A stretch of DNA of 64,000 bases from Cyathus striatus (taxonomy: Eukaryota > Basidiomycota > Agaricomycetes > Agaricales > Nidulariaceae): assembly GCA_025738555.1 (NCBI GenBank), contig JAOVFP010000004.1, positions 1,674,001-1,738,000 of the forward strand, read 5' to 3'. Both the position numbers and the translations under genes were made by a program. The stretch's first letter is position 1, and the number at the start of each line of letters is the position of its first letter. Positions 35,401 through 45,700 of this stretch are shown piece by piece. The notes under the pieces were generated by a model. It was not told the origin of the DNA. It worked only from the letters and a program-made list of their open reading frames with translations, and searched no databases.

Positions 35401-36337
35401 ACTTAATCGTTCCTGAGAAAGCTATTTGGAGAAGACGCTCTGGTCATGACATTCCTGTACGTTTTGTCTTTCGTTTTTCTTGGTGAATGCATTTAATGTT
35501 GATTTATATTACGTGTTCTTGAGTCTTTCGGAATTACCTAGCTGGAATGAAGTTAGTGATATATGTTCACTTACCACCGAACTTCTCGACGGAAGCACTG
35601 GCAGTCCCGATGAAAACCAAGCTCTGGAGCTTAGGAGACGAATGAATCCCTCTTTTATTTTTATTTCTAATTATCTAGAAATTTTCTAAAGCTAAGTTAC
35701 AGGATATGATGATGCATCTCGGGTTTATGTTGCGAGCTCTACGGAAACCCAGATCACGAATAAAGATTCCGATCAATGCTGTAAGACATGAACGTTTGAA
35801 CGACAATGTGAAGTGTCTTGTGAAAGTCCTCTAAATGAAGGCCTGGTATGGCTTCTCAATTCCATGAGCTAAGTTCTGAACTTCGCATCTCGTCGTTCAC
35901 TCTTCTACGAAATAGATTATTTATATCGGGTATTCTTGGTAAGTAGAAGTTACTATCAGGTTGTGCAAACGTCCCGGTGATTTAATAAGCAATGGACCGC
36001 CTAGTGTTACGGGGAGATAGGTCAGTTTGGTGACGGAAGTGTATGGATCCGCCTCCGACGGAAGGCATGATAAGATTTACTTATCTATCTCGGGGATCTG
36101 ATATCCTTACAATCGTAGTGATTTCGGTTCATGGTTCAGCGCAATATGGTCTTTTACCTTCCTTCCAGGCACTTACAGCGGATCTGAATACAGTTTATAG
36201 CAAGCAAATTCAATACAAAGAGTGGATTTTGAAACACGTGTATTCATCTCCAAATATAGCATTCGCCTCCAAATCGAACTTGTGTTCCAGTCGATATGGT
36301 TCTGTCAATAGTCACATTCACGGGGCCACTCCAAAGA
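32406..36337. other. Gene-poor stretch of 3.9 kb
   Basis: No gene could be supported. The segment near 32840-32875 (CAACAGATCAACAAGTCAGT) faintly resembles the AT-rich repeat at 29 kb. The 99-codon frame at 36043-36342 has no motif. Confidence 0.45.
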
Positions 36338-36346
36338 TATAAAAAG
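36338..36346 (+). promoter_or_regulatory. TATA box of the repeat-peptide gene
   Basis: TATAAAAAG lies 55 nt upstream of the first ATG at 36393. That spacing allows a short 5' leader and fits a gene that can be strongly transcribed. Confidence 0.6.
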
Positions 36347-36392
36347 CCAAGTGTACGGAGGTCTCCTTCGTCATCCTATCCACTGCTATCTC

Positions 36393-36868
36393 ATGCTAAC
36401 CATGCGTTACACCGGGTTTCTTGTACTCTTCACAATAGTCACCTCATGCAAATCGTTTCCACTTGTAAGTTCTCCATACACATACAGACGACTCCCAACT
36501 CACATATTTTATGCAGCCAGAAATCAATAGAAGGGAAATTTCCTCAATTGAGGTGAGTGAACAAAGAGAGGGAGCCAGAAACGATAACGTTTTAAGCATT
36601 TTTTATGTAGGCTGATCGCGTCCTGTTGGATCGTGAAGACAGTTCTTTAGCTGCACCACCATGGAAAAGAGATCATGACGCTTCGGCTGCTCCACCATGG
36701 AAAAGATATGTCGGGGATTGGAAGAGAGACACAGAGGCTACGGCCGCTCCGCCTTGGAAAAGGGATACCGACTCTTTGGCAGCCCCACCATGGAAGAGGG
36801 ATACAGATGCTTCGGCAGCCCCACCTTGGAGAAGAGATACAAAGACATCAGCTGCTCCGCCATGGTAG
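36393..36868 (+). CDS. Kex2-processed repeat-peptide precursor (AAPPW repeats)
   Basis: Exons: 36393-36464, 36517-36552, 36611-36868 (366 nt, 121 aa). Exon 1 is a signal peptide (YTGFLVLFTIVTSC; ATG at 36402 is an alternative start). Exon 2 carries one RR site (residues 29-30). Exon 3 holds six AAPPW units ending at residues 54, 66, 85, 97, 109 and 121. The first five are followed by KR or RR, and the sixth by the stop codon. Between units lie acidic spacers such as DTDAS, DTEAT and DHDAS, and one extra unit YVGDW-KR (69-75). This is the layout of fungal Kex2-processed repeat proteins: Kex2 would cut after KR, Kex1 would trim the basic residues, and about 10-residue peptides ending in APPW would be secreted. 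The natural end at Trp121 supports that product. Function (signal, pheromone-like, RiPP core) is unknown. Confidence 0.85.
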
Positions 36869-37508
36869 TTACAACATAGTTAGGCACTACTAAACCGTCG
36901 GTAAGTTCACACATGTCTGAAGTAATATTGTACAGTAACATCATTATATTCAGGCTTTCGTCCAACACCAACAATACCTATAAAAGTGTATCGGAAGCGT
37001 ACTTGGAAGGGAATAGTACCGGATATCTATGTTTATGTCGAATTTATGTTTCGTGTGTACCGACACGTGTGTTCAGCGGCGTTAAAATATAAGAACATAT
37101 CGCTAGAAGCAGTATCTGCGGATGGAGAAGATGGCGGAACGATACGAGGACTGCTTCAACTGACCGCCACAGGATGAGATCGCAGCGATCTCAGAGAAAG
37201 CCAATCTATTAAGAGGAATGCGTTGATTAACGGGCTCTGATCATCCCCTCTGAACTATCAATTATCAGCGAAGTATTCTGATATTCTGAAAGTTTTTGTA
37301 AGTAGATCACGAATTCAGTGCATGCGAAGTGCATGCACATCATTATGACGACTGGCTGTGGCCGTTCCGCGTTGTTAATCCAGGCTAAAGAACAATGATA
37401 TTTAATACAGCTTATAAAAGGAAGGAAGAGAATGTTCTGATCTAATTGTTAGCGTCTACAAGTACCCGGCGGGTTATGTATCGAAGAAGTCTGCTTCGCC
37501 AGGCGAAG
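36869..37508. other. 3' region between convergent genes
   Basis: The stretch separates the repeat-peptide gene (+) from the MFS gene (-). A small hairpin CTTCGCC-A-GGCGAAG sits near 37493-37507, next to the MFS stop. No tailoring enzyme was seen here. Confidence 0.45.
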
Positions 37509-39726
37509 TTACGTAGTAAACACATAAGTAACGCTGCGATTTCCATTCTTCTCTCTATTCACAAGTTCTTCCACCTTCTCTTCCTCATTTAAAGAGCTGA
37601 AACGGGTCTTATTTTGCCTATTTTTGAACCTGTAGAATAGCTTTTGGGAAAACCACAGTAAGAAGGCGACTGCAGCGAATATGATGTTTATTGTATTGCC
37701 ACGGCGGAAATCTGACAAGAAATCGTAAGGCTAGTAACAAAGACAGCTAGTTCGAACATACCTGGGGAATCATCGGCCCTATATATCTAGGGTTTATTTT
37801 CAGATTGGATATCATATCGCTCACAAAAACAATTATATAGTACATACTTGAGATCCCCACACTCCATATATGTTTGCTATGACATGTCAGAAGTTAGACA
37901 ATATTACGGTGACACCATAAATTTAGAATGTTGAAAGATATACTCACCAAATCCAATAATAAGTCCCGACGAAACTGTCCGTTTTCCGACGCTCCTAATA
38001 CTTGTAATTAGAGAAGCAGCATGATAAGACTTTGAATTGCATTTTGTTACCCTGTGTTCTCAGACATCCATGCAATGTTCAGAGGATGGGTATACGGCCA
38101 TGATGCGACCACAATTGCAGCAAAATATTTAACCCCTTTTGCTGTTCCCATTGGAAGTGCTCTTAATAGAATCCATCCCACTAGTTGCCAACAAGCTTTT
38201 AAAAATTTTGAGCCTTATTCATTGATCGCAAAATGAGAGACGGACCACCAAATGCACCATGTAAACCTCTCTCCTTAGTCCTATCCGAATGGTGTATCAC
38301 CAGGACCGTTACAATGCATTGTAAAACATATGGCGGCGCAGTTAACGCGTTGGATACAAATACATTGAAGTTGAATGATTTAATAACCGTAGGAAGATCT
38401 GGAGAAATCGTCAGTTATAGTGATGGTGTAATGCAAACGGAAATCTAACATGTGCCCAAAGGCGTCGTTGGAGTGAGCCCGATGGTAGTCAGTATAAGGT
38501 GGCCCCAAATTCCGACATCTTTAAGTGTTTCCTTGATATCATTCCATGTTACACGTTGTCTGTAAGATCAGACAAGTGCTATCTCCGAAAACAATACAGA
38601 AACTTACTCGTAAATGCGTTTTGAAATGTCATCGCGAACGACCCTGGTTACAGCGATGCATACCTGTTTATCATTGAACCAAGGCTTCAACCCTCTGATG
38701 CCTCCACTTGTGCTCGTGAGGTTTAAGGGCAAGTAGAACCTGAAATCTAATTAGTTACCATTTTTTGATGACTCTAACTGATATATTATACCAAGTTGCG
38801 ATAGCAACTACTAAAGTAATAATTCCATCAACAATAAAAAGCCATTTCCATCCTTCTAGGCCCGCTACACCTTTGAGTTGTAGCAGGCCACTTGCCATGA
38901 GGCCACTGACAGCACTTGCAATAGTTTGTACACCCCAGAACCATGCGAGACGTGTAGCTAGCTCGGTACCTTTATAGAACCCTCCAAGATAAACGAGGGT
39001 AGCCGGTATGACTCCTTTTGGGAAGTTAGTGATCCAACAGTACTCTTTTCATCTTTATACACTCACCTCCTTCCGTTATTGCAATAACTCGATGAGTTTC
39101 AGTCTACCATGAAGAGAGATAATATCACTTGGGCACTTACAACATCTAACTGTTGATAAGCAACGTGAGATCATCGTCCACTTTCAATTTCCAAGCGTAA
39201 GCACTAACCTGTAAGATATCCCGCCTTGTTCTTTATCAAAGCGTGCGCCATTGTCACTAATCCCCATGAAAACATCAAAGTTGGAATCCCTTTGGGTGCA
39301 ACGAGCTAAGCACAATAAATAATGATTACAACTTGATTAGAACGTACAACGCGAAGGACCCGCAATCTTTGCTATAATGGCCCCAGAAAGGCAGAATATA
39401 GAGAAAAGGAGCGAGTATATTGCTGTCGCAGTGTTGACCACATTTATATTGAAGCCCAGATCCTCTGGAAGGTTGTCCGATATAGCGTTGGATATGTTGG
39501 TTCGGTCCATGTTAAGGACGAACGTCGTCAACAAGATCCATGTAAATAACCTCTTGTCAAGAATCCTGATCACTTGCGACTCCTCTACATCCGTGTATTC
39601 AAGGTCTTCAACAAAATATGGGTTGTCTGTGTCTGGATGATACGAATCCTCTAGTTCCTCTCTAGGCTCAAAACCAGAAACTGTGGCTACTTGCGAGTTG
39701 GAATCTTTCTCGGTGTTGGAAAGCAT
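37509..39726 (-). CDS. MFS transporter, anion:cation symporter (Dal5/allantoate permease-like)
   Basis: Thirteen exons in transcript order: 39726-39348, 39289-39209, 39149-39141, 39087-39067, 39014-38792, 38739-38608, 38559-38450, 38398-38267, 38195-38051, 38000-37948, 37876-37848, 37786-37762, 37711-37509 (1542 nt, 513 aa). The cytosolic N terminus (about 65 residues) precedes TM1 (LFTWILLTTFVLNMDRTNISNA), the ACS-family hallmark. Other family motifs include GFYKGTELATRLAWFWGVQT, IAVTRVVRDD, GTYLPTVIKSF, IYRADDSPDFRRGN and a final NGNRSVTYVF tail. Twelve helices are expected at the plasma membrane, importing small organic anions, amides, vitamins or peptides. The gene is intact and converges on the repeat-peptide gene. 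Export or reuptake of that peptide is possible but not shown. Confidence 0.9.
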
Positions 39727-40130
39727 TGTTAGGTCTGCATGCGGTGAGCGCTCCTATCGCAGAGAAGTATGTATGTATAAAATAACCCAAGGAACGCTCT
39801 CCGCACTGCGGAAATGGTGCACAAAGAATTCCTAATGGCGCCATACACATGTCATAGTCATAAGCGTCCGTGGGGAGGAGTAGCCTAGCAGGTGCATTGG
39901 AAGCTATATTTAGCTGCGTCAGTGCTGATAAGAACGCTTATTATTCACACATAAAGAAATTCCGAGCAACCATTAAAGTGATAAACTCGAAGGCCATGTG
40001 GCCTCGTTCTTCAAGTTGTCGAAGCCTGAAGACAACAGATCGGTTAATATATTATGAAAACCAGAAAGAATATTAATAGCTATAACTAAAGTACGAAAAT
40101 GTCCATGGTGTATTTAGAGCCGTAGGGAAT
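39727..40130. other. Intergenic, MFS promoter side
   Basis: TTTATACATACATACTTC-like sequence on the minus strand lies 30-50 nt upstream of the MFS ATG. Nothing else was recognised. Confidence 0.4.
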
Positions 40131-40313
40131 AGATAAAGTCCATCGTTAGATCATGCAGAGGTAGCGTCGTTAATGTGGCATGTGTAGACTTCGTAACAAA
40201 CTTTGATATGGATGAGGAAAAGATAAAGTCCCAATGTTAGATCATGCAGAGGTAACAGAAGGCGTTGTTAATGTGGCACGTGTAGACGTCACTGCGGACT
40301 TCAATATAGTTGG
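40131..40313. repeat. Tandem duplication at the laccase 2 stop codon
   Basis: Segments 40131-40214 and 40221-40313 are near-identical for long runs, for example AGATAAAGTC, TTAGATCATGCAGAGGTA, GTTAATGTGGCA and GTGTAGAC. The period is 90 nt and the proximal copy has a 6-nt insertion. The proximal copy contains the laccase 2 C-terminal codons and TGA; the distal copy lies in the 3' flank. Confidence 0.8.
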
Positions 40314-42650
40314 GGCAGATGATGTCGAGGGCGAGTTTGCACTCGACGATACCGGGCTTGAAGTGACAGGGGAATCCGATGGTAGGTTCAGTGCATCGTA
40401 AATTGGGCATAGCTGCTTCCAAGAGTCTGACGAAGTATTATTAACAATGATTCGGAATCATGTAAAAACAACGTACCTGGAACTGGATTGGCTTGCTTAA
40501 CGTGTGGTTCATCGGCAACAAAAACAATTCCAAGTCCCCTAAGTATATTGGTTAGTAACCCGTGATACGGCTAAGTAAAGCATTTTCTCACCCTTGCAGA
40601 TGGAAGTCAATGTGGCTAGAAAACCATAAAAATTTAATCGTGAAGTGTAAAAGAGAAAGCAAGGTGACACACCAGTGGAATATCCAAGGCCCCGGGTTAT
40701 CCGTTGTGAAACGAATAGTAACTTCACTCCCACTCTTAACTTCGCCAATACTGACAACGTCCCTCCTAACTGGATTGTGGAAGTTGTACGGCGTGTTATT
40801 TCCGGCACTTCGCACAACGCTAAAATAATTCTAGTCACAAGTCAGAACCTGCAAGGAGATATATCGTGGGAAATATCTACCCCATGCAAGTGGAACGGAT
40901 GCTACAACAAAAACAGAAGTTAGAAAATATGTCGCTTATCTAAGAGAATTTGCTTACAGGACCTCCAACAACACCAGCCTCTGGAATCGTGACTTCAATA
41001 ACCTTATTCCGTGGGAGAGTAATGACTGATCCATGAGGTAGCAGGTCTCGCGCATCTTGAGCTCCACTCAGGATCTGCAAAAGTACCGGCACAGACGGAG
41101 ACTCGAACGTTGTCCCGTTCACCGAAAATTTAAAAGAAGTGGCGTTAAATGCTAGCGCAAGATTTATGTTAACATCCGCATGTCCTGGTTTTGGTACTCC
41201 AGGTGCAGCGGGATTCGTAAGCGGGTGAAGATCGGTCTCCTCGAGTAGCTTTCCGGCTTTTATCTTGCTCACGGGGGGTTCACTCTTTGGCGCACCTTTG
41301 TACCGCAGAATCGCCGAGTTGATTCCATGGTCGAACCCATCTGTTAGGTTGTTTTTGCCTGAATTGGGGAGTGACCTTATCCAGTAATTCCCTACAGGTT
41401 GGTTGGCGTTAAGCACGAACGAATAACGTTGTCCTGCAGGCATGGATCACAGAGGAAGTCAGCCACAGATACGGGAGCGAAAAAAAATCTGCAATCTCAC
41501 CCGTGAAGATTTGGATTTGATCTACCGTTACAGGCTCCACATTCTCTCCATCCGCCTCAATAATTGTCAACTGATGTCCATCAATCGAAAACATGTAGTT
41601 TGGATCACAAGCGATTGAAATCAGCCTCATTCGATAACGCTTCCCGCGGATAACGTTGACCACGGCTAGGTCTATTTTTGGTCCACCAGGATATCGGCCT
41701 ATTCCGTTAATGAGGGTAGCATCGTTGGAGGGGATGCCAGAAATTGCGGGCGCAGGTTCATGGAACCTTTAGGACAATGTTAGTATACTCGACTATTAAT
41801 TATAGAGCTACCAGTACCAATCAGCTAACGTGATAATAGTCGCCTCTACCAAAGAACCACGGTTTAATCCATGAGGACCATGTTGGAGCAAGGGAACTCA
41901 CCATCATCAACTATAAATTTCATTAGCTAAGCTTCAGAACACGTTTTATTCATAACTTACCATCATACATATGTTTATAGGGATCATTTGGGTCATAAAT
42001 CACCATGGGGCCTCTCAGTCCATCACAGTATTGCGTTCCTATACGAAGAAGTCAAACACTCCGAAAAGTTCATGAAGTTGAGTGAACATACCAAAATGCG
42101 AATGATACCAAAATGTCCCAGATTGAGCCTGAGGCTTGAAATCATACACGAACGAATGACCGGGTGCGATAGGACATTGCGTTATCCCTGCGGCACCGTC
42201 GGCCCAATTCGAGCCACGTTGGAGAATCCCGTGCCAATGCTACCCGTCCATTAAGTAAGCTAGAAAAGATTGATTTGAAAATACGACATACGATGCTTGT
42301 ACCACGAAGCATGGTGGGATCATCTAGCTGATTGACCACGTTCACTCTGAATCGATCCCCCTGTTTCTCTGTGTTAATCTTTGTCGCTCTTTATGTCAAA
42401 AAGGAAGGGATCTACCTTGTTCGCCTTCATTAGCGGTGCGGGAAATGATCCCTGTGCAACTATTGCTCTACCAAACGAAGTTAGTATTTCGAATTGTAAT
42501 AGAGTTGAAAAGAGCGTACGATCGCTGAAACCCGTCTGGAGCAACGACATCATTCGAGATCACTAAAGAAGAACTAGGGCTAATGCTAGCGCCCCAAGAA
42601 AGCGAGGCGGAAGCGAACAATGCAAGAAACGTGAATGGTGAGGGAAACAT
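40242..42650 (-). CDS. Laccase 2 with Ser/Thr-rich C-terminal extension
   Basis: Fourteen exons in transcript order: 42650-42520, 42467-42416, 42360-42292, 42239-42092, 42038-41961, 41910-41902, 41845-41818, 41766-41501, 41433-40958, 40901-40881, 40830-40673, 40615-40592, 40538-40477, 40426-40242 (1707 nt, 568 aa). A signal peptide ([15 protein letters not shown]) leads. Copper motifs are HWHGIL, WYHSHFGTQYCDG, HPFHLHG and HCHIDFHL. The residue after HLHG is Asn ([14 protein letters not shown]) where laccases nearly always have His; that position is conserved but is not a copper ligand. The axial residue is Leu. After [12 protein letters not shown] the protein continues about 45 residues rich in Ser, Thr and Pro, absent from laccase 1, perhaps a glycosylated or wall-binding tail. 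Activity on phenols is expected from the intact ligands. Confidence 0.92.
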
Positions 42651-42715
42651 TCTGCCCGTCAGTAAGGGATCGAGCAGAGGAGAGGACCTGGGGGACGAGG
42701 AAACATCTGGCTGCA

Positions 42716-42723
42716 TATTTATA
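42716..42723 (-). promoter_or_regulatory. TATA box of laccase 2
   Basis: TATAAATA on the minus strand, 66 nt upstream of the ATG. Confidence 0.55.
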
Positions 42724-45700
42724 CTTACTGACGCACCATGAAACAACGTTCCGAAAAAGAATATTAATCTCCAACTTTACCTGCTTCAGTTCGCAAATCT
42801 GGCCAACGTCCCAGGTACAGAACGCCGATTGTAAACGTTGAATGTAAATCGCCCCGTTAGGGCTGGAGAGAAAGCTGGGGGCATCGCCACATGTCTTCGG
42901 GCGCGCCACAATTGTTAACAAGTCACACAGAGTAGTTATGAGATACCGGAGACATTGTTTCAGCTATCAAGAATGTCTGCAATGAGAGCGTTAAGTTAAT
43001 GGATTGGTATCATAAATGATCAATAATATGACAGACCTTGTATACATCAATAGCATCTTCATGCTCCTTACAAAACACAACGTCGGTCCATATCCGTCGG
43101 GCCTCCAGACCGTGTTTTCGGGATAATCAACATTTCTCACTGCCGGTGATACACAATCGGGAAAATGGGAACATAATCTAGAGCGGGGAATGCGCGCCGT
43201 ACAACATACGCACGATGGGATTTTCAACACAGCAGCACTGCCGTTTGTTCTGCTCAATGGTAAACGGAGGGGTAAGGCCTTGAGGCATCGGAGATGTACT
43301 ATCAGTATCAAAACCCTGAAGGCCTGACTTCTTAGCGCGACAAATCAAGTCCGTCTGACCGGGATCCGATTAGATATATGAGTTTTACTGAAGTCCATTG
43401 TAATAAGATAGCGCATGGTGGTCGAGGCGGGCACAGGTCCCAAACATCGCTACCGATTCTATGGGGAAATCGGATGTCTTATCAGCTTTGTGGGGGTGGC
43501 TGTTTGACTTTTACTCAACATGCATATCTAAAGGACTGATGGATGCATATCATAGAGACAGATATTGTGTTCCACAGCCTGCGGTAAAAACGATGTCATT
43601 TGGAATTGTTACATTCGAGGGGTACACTGTGTTGTTACAGCGTATGCAGTCCTCCTATTTACACTGCAAAAACATTCAATGAGCGCTATTACAGCCAGGA
43701 GTTCACAGGAGCAAACAACTAGGGGCACACCTCCTGTTACTTAGTCCCGCTTCTTCACGAGCCCGCACTGTCTATAATAAACACGTTGGAACAATCTGCC
43801 GTTCAGCTGCCATCGCTTCTAAACCGCCATGCATATAATTCTTCGGGTTATAGATATAGACATATGACAGCGACAGACGCTGTAAATATCATGGATATGG
43901 AAGTCGAAAGGGGAACGTGGTGGTAGGGAGTCAAGGGCAACAAGGCAGCCCCGGTCCCCCCCGCACGCGGCGGATATGATTGATCTTGTTTGGCAATAAT
44001 TTAAAACCCCGATTTAACAAGCGCTCTACTCCCGAGTCCGGCGCAATGTATCGATCCTCGGAGGAGATGAACGCGACAGTTTCGCATCTTATCTCTCTCG
44101 GGCTCTACGACTCTTGTACCGGTATAAGGACAAAGCTTTATTTCAAAAAGAACGAGCTATGTATCATTGGTACTTTTGGCTCTGCGGTATGGGCTTCCCG
44201 CCGAAGCGATTTGAACGGGAACCAGCCCTCAGACCTCGTATGCGATCGAACAATCGGATGTGCACGAATCAACTCGAGCATCTTCCCTGAATACCATCAC
44301 CTACTCTTCTCCGGAAGCTTCACATTATGTCCACTGTTCGTTCATAAACAATCAGGCGCGTATACAAATTTGATTACTGAAGCCTGATAAGTACCGTTGG
44401 AGCTGACATGCAATATCTTCTTATACGATATCTATATCACCCATCAACTTCCGTCATCACTCTTTCACCGATACCTTTCAAGTAGGGTCAGTAATGTAAC
44501 CAATTCGGACCTTCGAGACTCTATTTTAGACATAAAACATACGCTCTATCAAATGCTCATCGCTCAGACGTGCAGGTACACCGCCCTCGTACGGAAACTC
44601 CGTACCTCACGGTTCCAGATATCATTAAGCTCTCCGTGCTTATATCCGATAGATTTAGACATTCGTGTGCCAAGCTCTGCGACACACTTTCAGAGTAGTG
44701 CTTAATGGAATTCTTCATTTAACAGTCAAGGTACCATAATAAAACATCTCTTGCCACTCGCCTGTTCCTGGAGCATCAACGTACATAGGTTCGATCCATA
44801 CCACCTACATGGTAATGGCGATCACCACGTGCCATTGTTATACATCTTGCATCTCGAACCTATGTTCAACAGGAAGCATCGCAAGCTTAAAATTTTATCG
44901 AAAGAATTGAAGATAAATATAATGAATACCAAAGAACATCAGTCGGTTGTTCATGAAAACCCGGTATACAGCTGACCTATAGTTACACCGACAATCATGA
45001 TGGTGATAGAGGGGAGGACTACCAACAATTCAAGAGGAAACTTGACCTCGCTCAATCGAGTCCCAAACGGTCCTGAATCTGAATAAAGGATTATCTGGTA
45101 AACCTTGGCAGGAAGTTCATGTACGAAGTGTTAATGTCTCCGAAGACTAGATTCCTGTTCCTGAAAGTTTCATTTCAACTCGGTCTATCTGGTAGACATC
45201 TTGCTTATATACGAAACGAAAGTTAACAAAGGCCTGTTTCGGCGCTGGATATTTATGACATTTCTGAAGTATCTATGTAAGATGCTTTGAAATACTAGCA
45301 TAACGGACGAATGCTCTCCGATCAGACAGGCTCCATACCCTCTACTCAGACGAATTTGGTGAAAGGCGCTTACACCGTAGATATCAGTGATTTACTTTCC
45401 CTCAACTGATCTATCATGTTAATTCAAAGTTAGTACTAAGCAGTGCATGAGGGATGGAACTCCTATATAATAAGCACCTAGATCGATATCTTCAGTTGCC
45501 ATTAATTCAACAGCTATAACTGCACAGCACTGTAGTGTAGAGCAGGCATATTTCCTGCACTACGTAGTACGAAATTCGTTGGAAATGAATCGAATTATTC
45601 GATAACGCAAGACGATGAATATCAGGGAATACTTATTCTGTCTTCTTTCTAATTTACAACAGATCACAGATCTGCAGTTACGATCAAGTTATTATTCCCA

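Noticed and set aside
37509..37718. Apparent stand-alone membrane protein next to the repeat-peptide gene, first considered as a UstY/DUF3328 candidate
   Set aside because: It is the last exon (TM12 and tail) of the MFS transporter; the NGNRSVTYVF ending and upstream exons fit that family.
43980..44387. 135-codon frame with an internal hairpin resembling a reverse-strand tRNA T arm (GATTTGAAC)
   Set aside because: No cloverleaf with acceptor and anticodon stems could be drawn, and the protein has no motif.
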